From positions 186,001 through 250,000 of the forward strand of contig NZ_JANAVF010000009.1 of the NCBI RefSeq assembly GCF_024213195.1: a stretch of DNA of 64,000 bases, written 5' to 3'. The DNA comes from Streptomyces sp. TBY4. GTDB taxonomy: Bacteria; Actinomycetota; Actinomycetes; Streptomycetales; Streptomycetaceae. Below the pieces are notes generated by a model, which saw only the letters and a program-made list of their open reading frames with translations, had not been told where the DNA came from and searched no databases. Shown piece after piece: positions 1-7,239 of this stretch. The translations under genes and the position numbers were made by a program. Position 1 is the first letter of the stretch, and every line of letters starts with the position of its first letter.

Positions 1-926
1 GCGTCTTCGACCAGCTCCAGCTGCCCGCGCACGACGCCTCCCGCCAGGTCGTCAAGCTGGTCAACCCGATCTCCGACGAGGAGCCGGCGCTGCGCACCAC
101 GCTGCTGCCGGGTCTGCTCGGCGCGCTGCGCCGCAACGACAGCCGGGGCAGCCACGACCTCGCCCTCTTCGAGACCGGCTCGGTCTTCCGGGCCGCCGCG
201 CAGCCGGGCGTCGCCGTACGCCTCGGCGTCGACCGGCGTCCCACCGACGAGGAGATCGCCACCCTGAACGCGGCCCTGCCCGCGCAGCCGCGCTACGCCG
301 CGGTCGTGCTGGCCGGAGCCCGCGAGCAGGCCGGCTGGTGGGGCAAGGGCCGTCCGGCCGACTGGGCCGACGCGGTCCAGGCGGCGCGCTCGCTGGCCGT
401 CGAGGCCGGTGCGGAGCTCGTCGTGCGCCAGGGCCAGTACGGTCCCTGGCACCCGGGCCGCTGCGCCGAGCTGCTGGTCACCCTGGACGGGGTGGAGACG
501 GTCATCGGCCACGCCGGTGAGCTGCACCCGCGCGTGGTCAAGGCGATGGGCCTGCCGGCCCGCACCAGCGCCATGGAGCTCGACCTCGACCGCCTCGCGG
601 CGGCCGGCGGCGAGGCCCTCCAGGCGCCCCGGATCTCCTCCTTCCCGGTGGCGACCCAGGACGTCGCGCTGATCGTGGACGCGTCCGTGCCGGCTTCGGC
701 CGTCGAGGACGCGCTGCACAAGGGCGCCGGTGAACTGCTGGAGTCCCTGCGGCTGTTCGACGTGTTCGAGGGCGAGCAGGTGGGCGAGGGCAAGAAGTCC
801 CTCGCGTACGCGCTGCGCTTCCGCGCGGCGGACCGGACGCTGACCGCCGAGGAGTCGACGGCTGCGCGTGACGCGGCGGTCGCCCTGGCGGGCGAGCGTA
901 CCGGGGCGGTCCTGCGCGGCGCGTAG
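1..926 (+). CDS. pheT: Phenylalanyl-tRNA synthetase beta subunit (C-terminal 307 residues, partial)
   Basis: The open frame enters from the left edge at base 3 and ends at TAG 924-926. The subunit pairs with PheS to charge tRNA-Phe in the cytoplasm. The visible part covers the end of the beta-subunit core (VKLVNPISDEEPALRTTLLP) and the C-terminal tRNA-binding FDX-ACB domain in roughly the last 95 residues (ISSFPVATQDVALIVD ... LFDVFEGEQVGEGKKSLAYALRF). These segments are characteristic of bacterial PheT, so the call is firm. The start and pheS lie outside the window. A stem-loop follows the stop codon. Confidence 0.97.
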   Translation, partial: VFDQLQLPAHDASRQVVKLVNPISDEEPALRTTLLPGLLGALRRNDSRGSHDLALFETGSVFRAAAQPGVAVRLGVDRRPTDEEIATLNAALPAQPRYAAVVLAGAREQAGWWGKGRPADWADAVQAARSLAVEAGAELVVRQGQYGPWHPGRCAELLVTLDGVETVIGHAGELHPRVVKAMGLPARTSAMELDLDRLAAAGGEALQAPRISSFPVATQDVALIVDASVPASAVEDALHKGAGELLESLRLFDVFEGEQVGEGKKSLAYALRFRAADRTLTAEESTAARDAAVALAGERTGAVLRGA

Positions 927-952
927 CCGCTGCCGCCGCTCCTTGCGGCACC

Positions 953-988
953 GAGGGGGTGCATCCCGATCAGGGGGTGCACCCCCTC
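953..988 (+). terminator. Rho-independent-like hairpin after pheT
   Basis: An 11-bp perfect stem (GAGGGGGTGCA at 953-963 with TGCACCCCCTC at 978-988) and a 14-nt loop begin 26 nt after the pheT stop. There is no U-tract, as is common in Streptomyces. It probably ends the pheST transcript. Confidence 0.7.
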
Positions 989-1541
989 ACCCGTACCCGG
1001 GGCCGGGCGGCCCTGCGGGGGCTGTCCCCTACCCGCCCTTCGCCCGTTCCCTGGGGCTCCGCCCCAGACCCCGCGCCTCAAGCGCCGGCGAGGCTGGATT
1101 TTTCCAGCCCGTCCGGCGTTTGAGGACCGGGTCCGGGCGGAGCCCGGGGAACGGTGGAAGGGCGGGTAGAGGACCAGCCCCGCAGGGTCGGGTGGGGGCG
1201 CGGACGTCCGGGCGGCTGGGGCGCGGACGTCCGGGCCGGTAGGGGCGGCCATGCGGCCGGTGACGGGACCACGCGGGCCGGGCCCGGTGGGTGGGCCCGG
1301 CGCGCGCTCGGTCCGGCCCGGCCGGGGCCCGGCGACCAACCAGGACCCGGCGGAGCCGAAGCGCGCCGCCCGCCTGCCGTGGAGTGTCGGGCAGACAACA
1401 GGACGGGCGGCGCGGTTGACGGGTCGTCGCACTGTACGAGGGGGAGCCGACGACCCGGGCTACCTCTTTGGCGAGGCCCTTAAGTGAAGCGCCCGGACGG
1501 CCCTCCGCGGCAGGGTGCGTATCGCATTTATGCGCGTACTC
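989..1541. other. Gene-free intergenic stretch between pheT and the 1606 regulator
   Basis: No convincing gene lies here. Short open frames exist (for example 1154-1483 and 1251-1487), but they follow the GC skew of a repeat and have no credible RBS or protein character. The left half is a long palindrome (1011-1187, listed separately). A second inverted repeat, CGGGTCGTCG at 1420-1429 with CGACGACCCG at 1448-1457 around an 18-nt loop, lies just after a TTGACG hexamer at 1416-1421 and may belong to a regulated promoter. Confidence 0.6.
1011..1187. repeat. Large imperfect palindrome built from a dispersed Streptomyces intergenic repeat
   Basis: The two halves of this roughly 177-bp stretch are inverted copies of each other with a few mismatches. 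CCCTGCGGGG at 1011 pairs with CCCCGCAGGG ending at 1187. CCCTACCCGCCC pairs with GGGCGGGTAGAGG. The centre is CCTCAAGCGCCGGCGAGGCTGGA against TCCAGCCCGTCCGGCGTTTGAGG, folding around TTT near 1100. The core recurs at about 47802-47824. I regard it as a dispersed extragenic palindromic repeat. Whether it acts as a terminator or as a mobile-type element is unknown. Confidence 0.75.
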
Positions 1542-1562
1542 GGTTCACACCCCGTGTGAACC
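1542..1562. promoter_or_regulatory. Palindromic operator upstream of the 1606 regulator
   Basis: GGTTCACAC-CCC-GTGTGAACC is a perfect 9-bp inverted repeat with a 3-bp spacer. It lies just upstream of a TAGCCT -10-like hexamer (1573-1578), about 40 bp before the start codon of the regulator. The geometry fits autorepression by the adjacent gene, which is an inference. Confidence 0.55.
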
Positions 1563-1605
1563 CCGCACCCACTAGCCTGGATGCGACGAGCCCTTGGAGG
1601 GGCCC

Positions 1606-2943
1606 ATGCAGCCCAATGCCCTGCTCGACGCCCTCCTCGCCGAGGCGGGCATGTCCCATGCCGGACTCGCCGCGCACGTGAACCAGGCGGGCCGCACGCG
1701 CGGACTCGCCCTGCGGTACGAACACACCGCCGTGACCCGGTGGTTGAAGGGCCAGCGCCCGCGCGGCCAGGTCCCGGACCTGATCTGCGAGGTGATCGGG
1801 GGCCGGCTGCGGCGCCCGCTGTCGCTGGACGACGTGGGCTTCGGCGTGCCCGGGCAGCCCGCCGATCCCCATGGGTCCCCGCTCAGCGGCTTCGTCGACC
1901 GCGCCGCCGCCCTGTGGCGTTCCGACGGCAACGGCCGCCAGCCCCTCGACGCCGGGGCCCTCACGGGTACCCCCGCGGTGATGCCCGTGTGGGAGTGGGA
2001 GAACCCGCCGGAGGACGCCGACGTCTCCCGCGAGGGGCCGATCCGCGTGGGACCCGAGCACGTGGAGATCCTGAAGGCCGCCCGCGCCCACTACGAGCTG
2101 ATGTACCGCCGGGCCGGCGGCGTGGCCACCCGCGACCGGGTCGTCCGCTTCCTCGGCACCGAGACCGCCCCCATGCTGCGCGGCAGTTACTCCGACGGGC
2201 TCGGCCGCGGCCTGCACCGGGCCGGCGGCTCCCTGGTGGCCGTGGCGGGGATCTGCGCGTACGACTCGGACGCGCACGGGCTGGCCCAGCGCTACTTCCA
2301 CCAGGCGCTGAGGCTGGCCAAGGCGAGCGGGGACCGGGGGCTCGGGGCCTATGTGATCGCGCTGATCGTCAACCAGTGCCTGCATTTGCGGGAGTTCCGC
2401 CAGGCGGTGGCCTTCGCCGAGGCGGCCCTGCGCGCCGCGGGCCGGCACACCACCCCGGCCCTGGCCGCGGACCTGTACGCCATGCAGGCCAAGGCCTACG
2501 CCCAACTCGGCGACACGGCAGCCGCGTTGGCCTGCATCCGCAGGGCCGAGGCGGCGGCGGAGCGGATCCGGCCCGGCACGGAGCCCGACGAGACGGGGTA
2601 CGTGCAGCCCGGGCTGGTCAACGTACAGGTGGCCGAGGCGCTGCTGGGGATGGGGGATCTGCGGGCGGCCCATCAGCAGGCCGCGGCAGCGGTCGGGACC
2701 CCCGCGCACGACCGGGGGCGGGTGCACCGGCTCGCGATGCTGTGCGAGATCCAGCTGCGCCAGGGCGAGGCCGATCAGGCGGTGGCCTCGGCGGCCGAAA
2801 TGGCCGAGCGGGCCAAGGGTATGGAGTCCCTGCGCCTGCGCGACCGGCTGCGTGCGGTCCGGGAACAGCTGCTGACCAGCGGTTGTTCGGGGGCGGAGGA
2901 GACGGCCGAGCTCATCGACGGGGCGCTGCGCGTTCCGCTGTGA
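1606..2943 (+). CDS. Helix-turn-helix/TPR-like transcriptional regulator (NsdA-like architecture)
   Basis: A 445-residue cytoplasmic protein. Start ATG 1606 is chosen because GGAGGGG sits 5-6 nt upstream; an in-frame TTG at 1594 would lie inside that RBS. The N-terminus (about 1-60: LLDALLAEAGMSHAGLAAHV ... HTAVTRWLKGQRPRG) looks like an XRE-type DNA-binding region. Residues about 210-430 are alpha-helical and repeat-like (AEAALRAAG ... AMQAKAYAQLGDTAAALACI), resembling tetratricopeptides. This layout occurs in Streptomyces developmental regulators such as NsdA, but I cannot assign a specific ortholog. It stands alone behind a palindromic operator, suggesting self-control. Confidence 0.75.
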   Translation: MQPNALLDALLAEAGMSHAGLAAHVNQAGRTRGLALRYEHTAVTRWLKGQRPRGQVPDLICEVIGGRLRRPLSLDDVGFGVPGQPADPHGSPLSGFVDRAAALWRSDGNGRQPLDAGALTGTPAVMPVWEWENPPEDADVSREGPIRVGPEHVEILKAARAHYELMYRRAGGVATRDRVVRFLGTETAPMLRGSYSDGLGRGLHRAGGSLVAVAGICAYDSDAHGLAQRYFHQALRLAKASGDRGLGAYVIALIVNQCLHLREFRQAVAFAEAALRAAGRHTTPALAADLYAMQAKAYAQLGDTAAALACIRRAEAAAERIRPGTEPDETGYVQPGLVNVQVAEALLGMGDLRAAHQQAAAAVGTPAHDRGRVHRLAMLCEIQLRQGEADQAVASAAEMAERAKGMESLRLRDRLRAVREQLLTSGCSGAEETAELIDGALRVPL

Positions 2944-3012
2944 CATCCCCCGTGGCGTTCTCTGCGCCGCCCTTTGCGCGTTCCCCCGGGCCGGGGTGAG
3001 CTGCTGCCATGT

Positions 3013-3039
3013 TGCCACCTACTCGATCGGAAGGTGGCA
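3013..3039. promoter_or_regulatory. Inverted repeat overlapping the Nudix gene ribosome-binding site
   Basis: TGCCACCT (3013-3020) and AGGTGGCA (3032-3039) form an 8-bp inverted repeat with an 11-nt spacer. The right arm contains the purine-rich sequence that would serve as RBS for GTG 3045, so a hairpin here could mask translation initiation. It could equally be a protein operator. Confidence 0.4.
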
Positions 3040-3044
3040 GAACC

Positions 3045-3575
3045 GTGCAGTGGATGAACCTGAGTGAGCAAACCGTGTACACGAACCGCTGGTTCGACGT
3101 GAATCTCGCCGATGTGGAGCTCCCCGACGGCCGGCACCTGGACCACTTCGTCATCCGGCTGCGCCCGGTCGCCGTCGCCACGGCCGTCAACGCGGCCAAC
3201 GAGGTGCTGCTGCTGTGGCGCCACCGCTTCATCACCGACAGCTGGGGCTGGGAACTGCCCGCCGGGGTCGTCGAGGACGGGGAGTCGGTGGAGCGGGCGG
3301 CCGCCCGCGAGATGGAGGAGGAGTCGGGCTGGCGGCCCGGTCCCCTGCACCACCTGATGACCGTCGAGCCGTCCAACGGGCTGACCGACGCCCGCCACCA
3401 CCTCTACTGGGCGGACGGGGCCACGTACGTAGGTCATCCCGAGGACGACTTCGAGTCCTCGCGCCGCGAGTGGGTCCCGCTCAAGCTGGTCCCCGACATG
3501 ATCGCGCGCGGCGAGATCCCGGCCGCCAACATGGCGGCCGGGCTGCTGTTGCTGCACCACCTGCGGCTCGGCTGA
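3045..3575 (+). CDS. Nudix hydrolase
   Basis: A 176-residue cytoplasmic protein with an intact Nudix box: G-V-V-E-D-G-E, then seven residues, then REMEEESGW, matching GX5EX7REUXEEXGU. Such enzymes hydrolyse nucleoside diphosphates linked to another moiety. N-terminal residues (TVYTNRWFDVNLADVELPDG) resemble the ADP-ribose pyrophosphatase/ADP-sugar branch, but the substrate cannot be fixed from sequence. GTG 3045 is preferred because GGAAGGTGG lies 8-10 nt upstream; ATG 3009 would have no RBS and ATG 3054 is also possible. It converges on the 3-hydroxybutyryl-CoA dehydrogenase gene across a short terminator. Confidence 0.88.
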   Translation: MQWMNLSEQTVYTNRWFDVNLADVELPDGRHLDHFVIRLRPVAVATAVNAANEVLLLWRHRFITDSWGWELPAGVVEDGESVERAAAREMEEESGWRPGPLHHLMTVEPSNGLTDARHHLYWADGATYVGHPEDDFESSRREWVPLKLVPDMIARGEIPAANMAAGLLLLHHLRLG

Positions 3576-3589
3576 GCCGCGGGCGGCCG

Positions 3590-3612
3590 CCCGTACGGAT
3601 CAGCCGTACGGG
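3590..3612. terminator. Bidirectional terminator hairpin between convergent genes
   Basis: CCCGTACGG-ATCAG-CCGTACGGG is a perfect 9-bp stem with a 5-nt loop, lying between the Nudix stop (3575) and the hbd stop (3626). It is preceded by the palindrome CGGGCGGCCGCCCG at 3580-3593. The position suits termination of both transcripts. Confidence 0.65.
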
Positions 3613-3625
3613 CCGGTCGCCGGGG

Positions 3626-4522
3626 TCAGCCGTACGGGTAGAAGCCCGAGCCGGTCTTGCGGCCCAGGCGGCCGGCGTCGACCATGCGCTGGAGCAGCGG
3701 GGGAGCGGCGTACAGGGGCTCCTTGTACTCGGCGTACATCGAATCGGCGATCGAGGCGATCGTGTCCAGACCGATCAGGTCGGAGAGCTTGAGCGGACCC
3801 ATCGGGTGGGCGCAGCCCAGCTCCATGCCGTTGTCGATGTCCTCGCGGCTCGCGATGCCCGACTCGAACATCCGGATGGCCGACAGCAGGTACGGGACCA
3901 GGAGAGCGTTGACGACGAAGCCGGAACGGTCCTGGGCGCGGATCGCGTGCTTGCCCAGCACCTTCGCGACCAGGGCCTCGGAGCGCTTGACCGTCTCGTC
4001 GCTCGTGGTCAGCGCCGGGATCAGCTCGACGAGCTGCTGCACCGGGGCCGGGTTGAAGAAGTGGATGCCGATGACCTGGTCGGGCCGCGAGGTCGCGACG
4101 GCCAGCTTGACCAGCGGGATCGAGGAGGTGTTGGAGGCGAGGATCGCGTCCGGGCGGGTGATCACCTGGTCGAGGACCTGGAAGATCTCCGTCTTGACCT
4201 GCTCGTTCTCGACGACCGCCTCGATGACGAGGTCGCGGTCGGCGAACTCGCCGAGGTCCGTGGTGAACGACAGGCGGGCCAGGGTCGCGTCCCGCTCCTC
4301 CTCGCTGATCTTGCCGCGTTCGGCGGCCCTGGTCAGAGAGGTGTGCAGCCGGGTCCGCCCGATTTCGAGGGCCTCGCCGGTGGTCTCGGCGACCATCACT
4401 TCGAGACCGCTGCGGGCGAACACCTCGGCGATGCCCGCGCCCATCTGGCCACAGCCCACTACGCCGACGCGTGCGATGTCGTCTGGGAGGTCCGTCACAT
4501 CGTGCCTTTCGCTGCTCTCCAT
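3626..4522 (-). CDS. 3-hydroxybutyryl-CoA dehydrogenase (3-hydroxyacyl-CoA dehydrogenase family)
   Basis: A 298-residue NAD(P)-dependent oxidoreductase interconverting acetoacetyl-CoA and 3-hydroxybutyryl-CoA. It has the N-terminal Rossmann motif VGVVGCGQMGAGIAEVFA near residue 20, the catalytic-histidine segment GIHFFNPAPVQQLVELI in the middle, and the C-terminal dimerisation domain starting at RSGFVVNALLVPYLLSAI with GCAHPMGPLKLSDLIGLDT. Length fits the family (about 280-300). Start at 4522 (MESSERHD) is chosen because GGGGGA lies just upstream; the open frame reaches 4639 but that extension is not conserved-looking. It stands alone, with no other beta-oxidation gene beside it. A role in butyrate, PHB or extender-unit metabolism is inference. 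Confidence 0.93.
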   Translation of the reverse strand: MESSERHDVTDLPDDIARVGVVGCGQMGAGIAEVFARSGLEVMVAETTGEALEIGRTRLHTSLTRAAERGKISEEERDATLARLSFTTDLGEFADRDLVIEAVVENEQVKTEIFQVLDQVITRPDAILASNTSSIPLVKLAVATSRPDQVIGIHFFNPAPVQQLVELIPALTTSDETVKRSEALVAKVLGKHAIRAQDRSGFVVNALLVPYLLSAIRMFESGIASREDIDNGMELGCAHPMGPLKLSDLIGLDTIASIADSMYAEYKEPLYAAPPLLQRMVDAGRLGRKTGSGFYPYG

Positions 4523-4673
4523 CGCGGGTCCCCCGTACTCGTGCAGTGGTAACTGCGTTCCGGCGCCCGCCACGCTCCCCGACGTTACCCCCGTCGTTGC
4601 CCGGCGTGTCGGGCCGGGGCGGGCATGCTGGGCGGACACGAGGCAATGTCACGGAGCGGAACGGAGTCGTCAC

Positions 4674-5930
4674 ATGGCGTCCATCGGAAGGCGGAGCGTA
4701 CTGGCCGGAGCGGCGGGGGTGCTGGCGTCCGCGGCGACGGCGGCCCCGGCCAGGGCGGTCAGGTCGTCCGCGGGGGCCGGCGCGGCCGCGGGGGCGGGCA
4801 CTCCGGCGTTCCGCGGGATGTGGGTCGCCTCCGTGCAGAACGTGGACTGGCCCTCGCAGAGCGGGCTTTCCGCGCGGGAGCAGCGCGCCGAGCTGCTGGA
4901 GCTCCTCGACACCGCCGTCGCCCGCCGCCTCAACGCGGTGATCCTCCAGGTCCGGCCGACCGCCGACGCCATGTGGCCCTCGACGCGCGAGCCCTGGTCC
5001 CAGTGGCTCACCGGCGTGCAGGGCGTGGATCCCGGCTGGGACCCGCTGGGCACGGCGGTCGCGGAGGCCCACGCCCGGGGGCTGGAGCTGCACGCCTGGT
5101 TCAATCCGTACCGGGTGGCCAACCACACCGACCGGAGCCTGCTCGTCCCCGGGCACCCGGCCCGCCGGAACCCGGGCTGGACCGTCCCCTACGGGGGCAA
5201 GCTCTACTACAACCCGGGGCTGCCGGAGGTCCGCCGCTTCGTGCAGGACGCCATGCTCGACGCCGTCGCCCGCTACCCCCTCGACGGGGTGCACTGGGAC
5301 GACTACTTCTACCCGTACCCCGTCGAGGGCCGCGACTTCGACGACGACGCCGCCTACGAGACGTACGGCCGTGCCTTCGCGACCCGCGCCGACTGGCGCC
5401 GCCACAACACCGACACCCTGGTCCGCGAGATGTCCGAGCGGCTGCGGGCGCTGCGCCCCGCGGCGCGCTTCGGGATCAGCCCCTTCGCCATCTGGCGCAA
5501 CTCCGACCGGGATCCCCTCGGTTCGCCGACGCAGGCCGGCGTCGCCACGTACGACGACCTGTACGCGGACACCCGCAAGTGGGTGCGCGAGGGCTGGATC
5601 GACTACATCGTGCCGCAGGCGTACTGGCAGATCGGCCACCCGGCAGCCGACTACGCCGCCGTCGTCCCCTGGTGGGCGCGGACCGTCGCGGGCACCCGGG
5701 TCCAGCTCTACGTGGGGGAGGCGCTGTACCGCTGCGATCCGCAGAGCTCCACCGCAGCGTGGCGCGATCCGCGCGAGCTCTCCCGGCACCTGCGGTTCGC
5801 CGCCGGATACCCGGAGGTCCGCGGCCACGTCTACTTCTCTGCGAAGCAGGTGGTCGCGGACCCCAACGGGGCGATGGCTCGCGTGGTGGCCGACCACTAC
5901 CCGACGGCGGTTGCGGTGCCGCCGCGCTGA
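4674..5930 (+). CDS. Secreted glycoside hydrolase-like protein (GHL10/UPF0748 family)
   Basis: A 418-residue protein with an N-terminal export signal containing twin arginines (IGRRSVLAGAAGVLASAATA, residues about 4-23) and an Ala-X-Ala site, consistent with Tat or Sec export. The mature part is a TIM-barrel of the glycosyl-hydrolase-like 10 type: FRGMWVASVQNVDWPS, LNAVILQVRPTADAMWPS, LHAWFNPYRVANH, a probable catalytic segment DGVHWDDYFYPYP, and IDYIVPQAYWQIG. The family includes E. coli YddW and B. subtilis YngK, with proposed roles on cell-wall glycans; the substrate here is unknown. ATG 4674 directly precedes the signal peptide. Confidence 0.85.
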   Translation: MASIGRRSVLAGAAGVLASAATAAPARAVRSSAGAGAAAGAGTPAFRGMWVASVQNVDWPSQSGLSAREQRAELLELLDTAVARRLNAVILQVRPTADAMWPSTREPWSQWLTGVQGVDPGWDPLGTAVAEAHARGLELHAWFNPYRVANHTDRSLLVPGHPARRNPGWTVPYGGKLYYNPGLPEVRRFVQDAMLDAVARYPLDGVHWDDYFYPYPVEGRDFDDDAAYETYGRAFATRADWRRHNTDTLVREMSERLRALRPAARFGISPFAIWRNSDRDPLGSPTQAGVATYDDLYADTRKWVREGWIDYIVPQAYWQIGHPAADYAAVVPWWARTVAGTRVQLYVGEALYRCDPQSSTAAWRDPRELSRHLRFAAGYPEVRGHVYFSAKQVVADPNGAMARVVADHYPTAVAVPPR

Positions 5931-6000
5931 TCCGGTGTCCTCCGGCAGTCCCTCCGGCAGTCCCTTCTGAGGCTCTCGCCGGCGCTCCGGCCGCCGCTCC

Positions 6001-6198
6001 TCAGCGGTCGTGCTCGGCCGGGTGCTTCACGACGCAGTCGGGGCCGGGGGACATGACGGCCTCGTGTCCGTCCGTGAAGCGGACGCGGTAGGGAGGGGTT
6101 CCGTTCTCTCCCAGGACCTGGGTGATCTCACCGACCTTGTCGTGCTGGCCCACGATCCTGCCGTGCTGAACCAGCTGGTCGCCCTCGGTCGCGCGCAT
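6001..6198 (-). CDS. DUF1918 small protein
   Basis: 65 residues beginning MRATEGDQLVQHGRIVGQHDK and continuing with KVGEITQVLGENGTPPYRVRFTDGHEAVMSPGPDC, the hallmark of the actinobacterial DUF1918 family (small beta-barrel, KOW/SH3-like). No function is established. It precedes the EamA transporter stop by about 30 bp and is read away from it in a separate unit. An AGGAGGT-like RBS (complement of GACCTCCT at 6202-6209) supports the start. Confidence 0.88.
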   Translation of the reverse strand: MRATEGDQLVQHGRIVGQHDKVGEITQVLGENGTPPYRVRFTDGHEAVMSPGPDCVVKHPAEHDR

Positions 6199-6231
6199 AG
6201 CTGACCTCCTCGGTGGCGGTCCGATCCGGTG

Positions 6232-7239
6232 CTAGCAGTTTAGGTCGTTCCGCCCCTGTTTGACCTGTCGGGTCGGCCGGTCCGACCGCTGCGTCACGAC
6301 GATGCAGACGAGCACCGCGCAGGCGGCGACGGGAGCGGCCGCGGACAGGTGCTCGCCGAGCAGCAGCACCGACCACACCAGGGTGAGCAGCGGCTGCGCG
6401 AGCTGGAGCTGGCTGGCGCGGGGCGCGCCGATCTCGGCCATGCCCCGGTACCAGACGTAGAGGCCGAGGAAGGAGGAGCCGACCGCCACCCAGAGGAGCC
6501 CGGCCACCCCGCGGCCGCTCAGCTCGACCGGTTCGTACGCGAGCCCGAGCGCGGAGCCGGCCACGGCGATGGGCAGGCACAGCACCAGCGCCCAGGCGAT
6601 CACCTGCCAGCCGGGCATCAGCCGGGCCAGCCGACCGCCCTCGGTGTACCCGGCCGCGCACACCAGCAGCGAGGCGAAGAGGAAGGCGTCGCCGGCCGAG
6701 AGGGCGCCGCCGCTCTGGGCCACGGTGAAGCCGAGGACCACGACCGCGCCGGCCACGGCCGCGGCCCAGAAGCGGCGTGAGGGCCGGGCTCCGGTGCGCA
6801 GCGAGGAGACGACCGCCGTGGTGAGCGGCAGCAGGCCGACCACCACGGCGGCGTGCGAGGTGGTGGAGGTCCGCAGGGCGAGGGTGGTGAGCAGCGGGAA
6901 GCCGATGACCACGCCGCCGGCGACGACGGCCAGCCCCGCCCAGTGGGCGCGGGCGGGCACCGGGACGCGCAGGGCCAGCAGGAAGGCGCCGGCCGTCAGG
7001 CCCGCGAGCAGGCAGCGCAGGCCGAAGAGGGACCACGGGCCGAAGCTCTCCAGGCCCCAGGCGGTGCCGGGGAAGGTCAGCGAGAAGGCTACGACCCCGG
7101 CCGCGGCGAGGGTGGTGCCGCCGAGGGCGGGGCGGGACCGGGTCGCTCCGCTGCCTCGAACCCCTCCGGTGCCCCGAACTGCTCCTGAACCTCGAACTGC
7201 TATCGCGTGGGGGAGAGTAGCGCTATTCTTTGCCGTCAT
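6232..7239 (-). CDS. EamA-family DMT transporter
   Basis: Up to 335 residues with about ten hydrophobic helices in two EamA halves (for example TLAAAGVVAFSLTFPGTAWG, GLFALRCLLAG-type segments, GLYVWYRGMAEIGAPRASQL, LVWSVLLLGEHLSAAAPVAA). This is typical of drug/metabolite exporters in the cytoplasmic membrane. The N-terminal roughly 35 residues are a low-complexity VRGSG/VRGTGG stretch, so the true start may lie inside (near residue 40). If ATG 7239 is used, it overlaps the divergent MocR start codon by two bases. Pairing with MocR suggests export of an amino acid or amine under that regulator, which is inference. Confidence 0.85.
   Translation of the reverse strand: MTAKNSATLPHAIAVRGSGAVRGTGGVRGSGATRSRPALGGTTLAAAGVVAFSLTFPGTAWGLESFGPWSLFGLRCLLAGLTAGAFLLALRVPVPARAHWAGLAVVAGGVVIGFPLLTTLALRTSTTSHAAVVVGLLPLTTAVVSSLRTGARPSRRFWAAAVAGAVVVLGFTVAQSGGALSAGDAFLFASLLVCAAGYTEGGRLARLMPGWQVIAWALVLCLPIAVAGSALGLAYEPVELSGRGVAGLLWVAVGSSFLGLYVWYRGMAEIGAPRASQLQLAQPLLTLVWSVLLLGEHLSAAAPVAACAVLVCIVVTQRSDRPTRQVKQGRNDLNC

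Noticed and set aside
1154..1487. Open reading frames of 78-109 codons in the pheT-1606 intergenic region
   Set aside because: They run through the palindrome and G-rich tract, lack a convincing RBS, and the predicted peptides are Gly/Arg/Pro noise.
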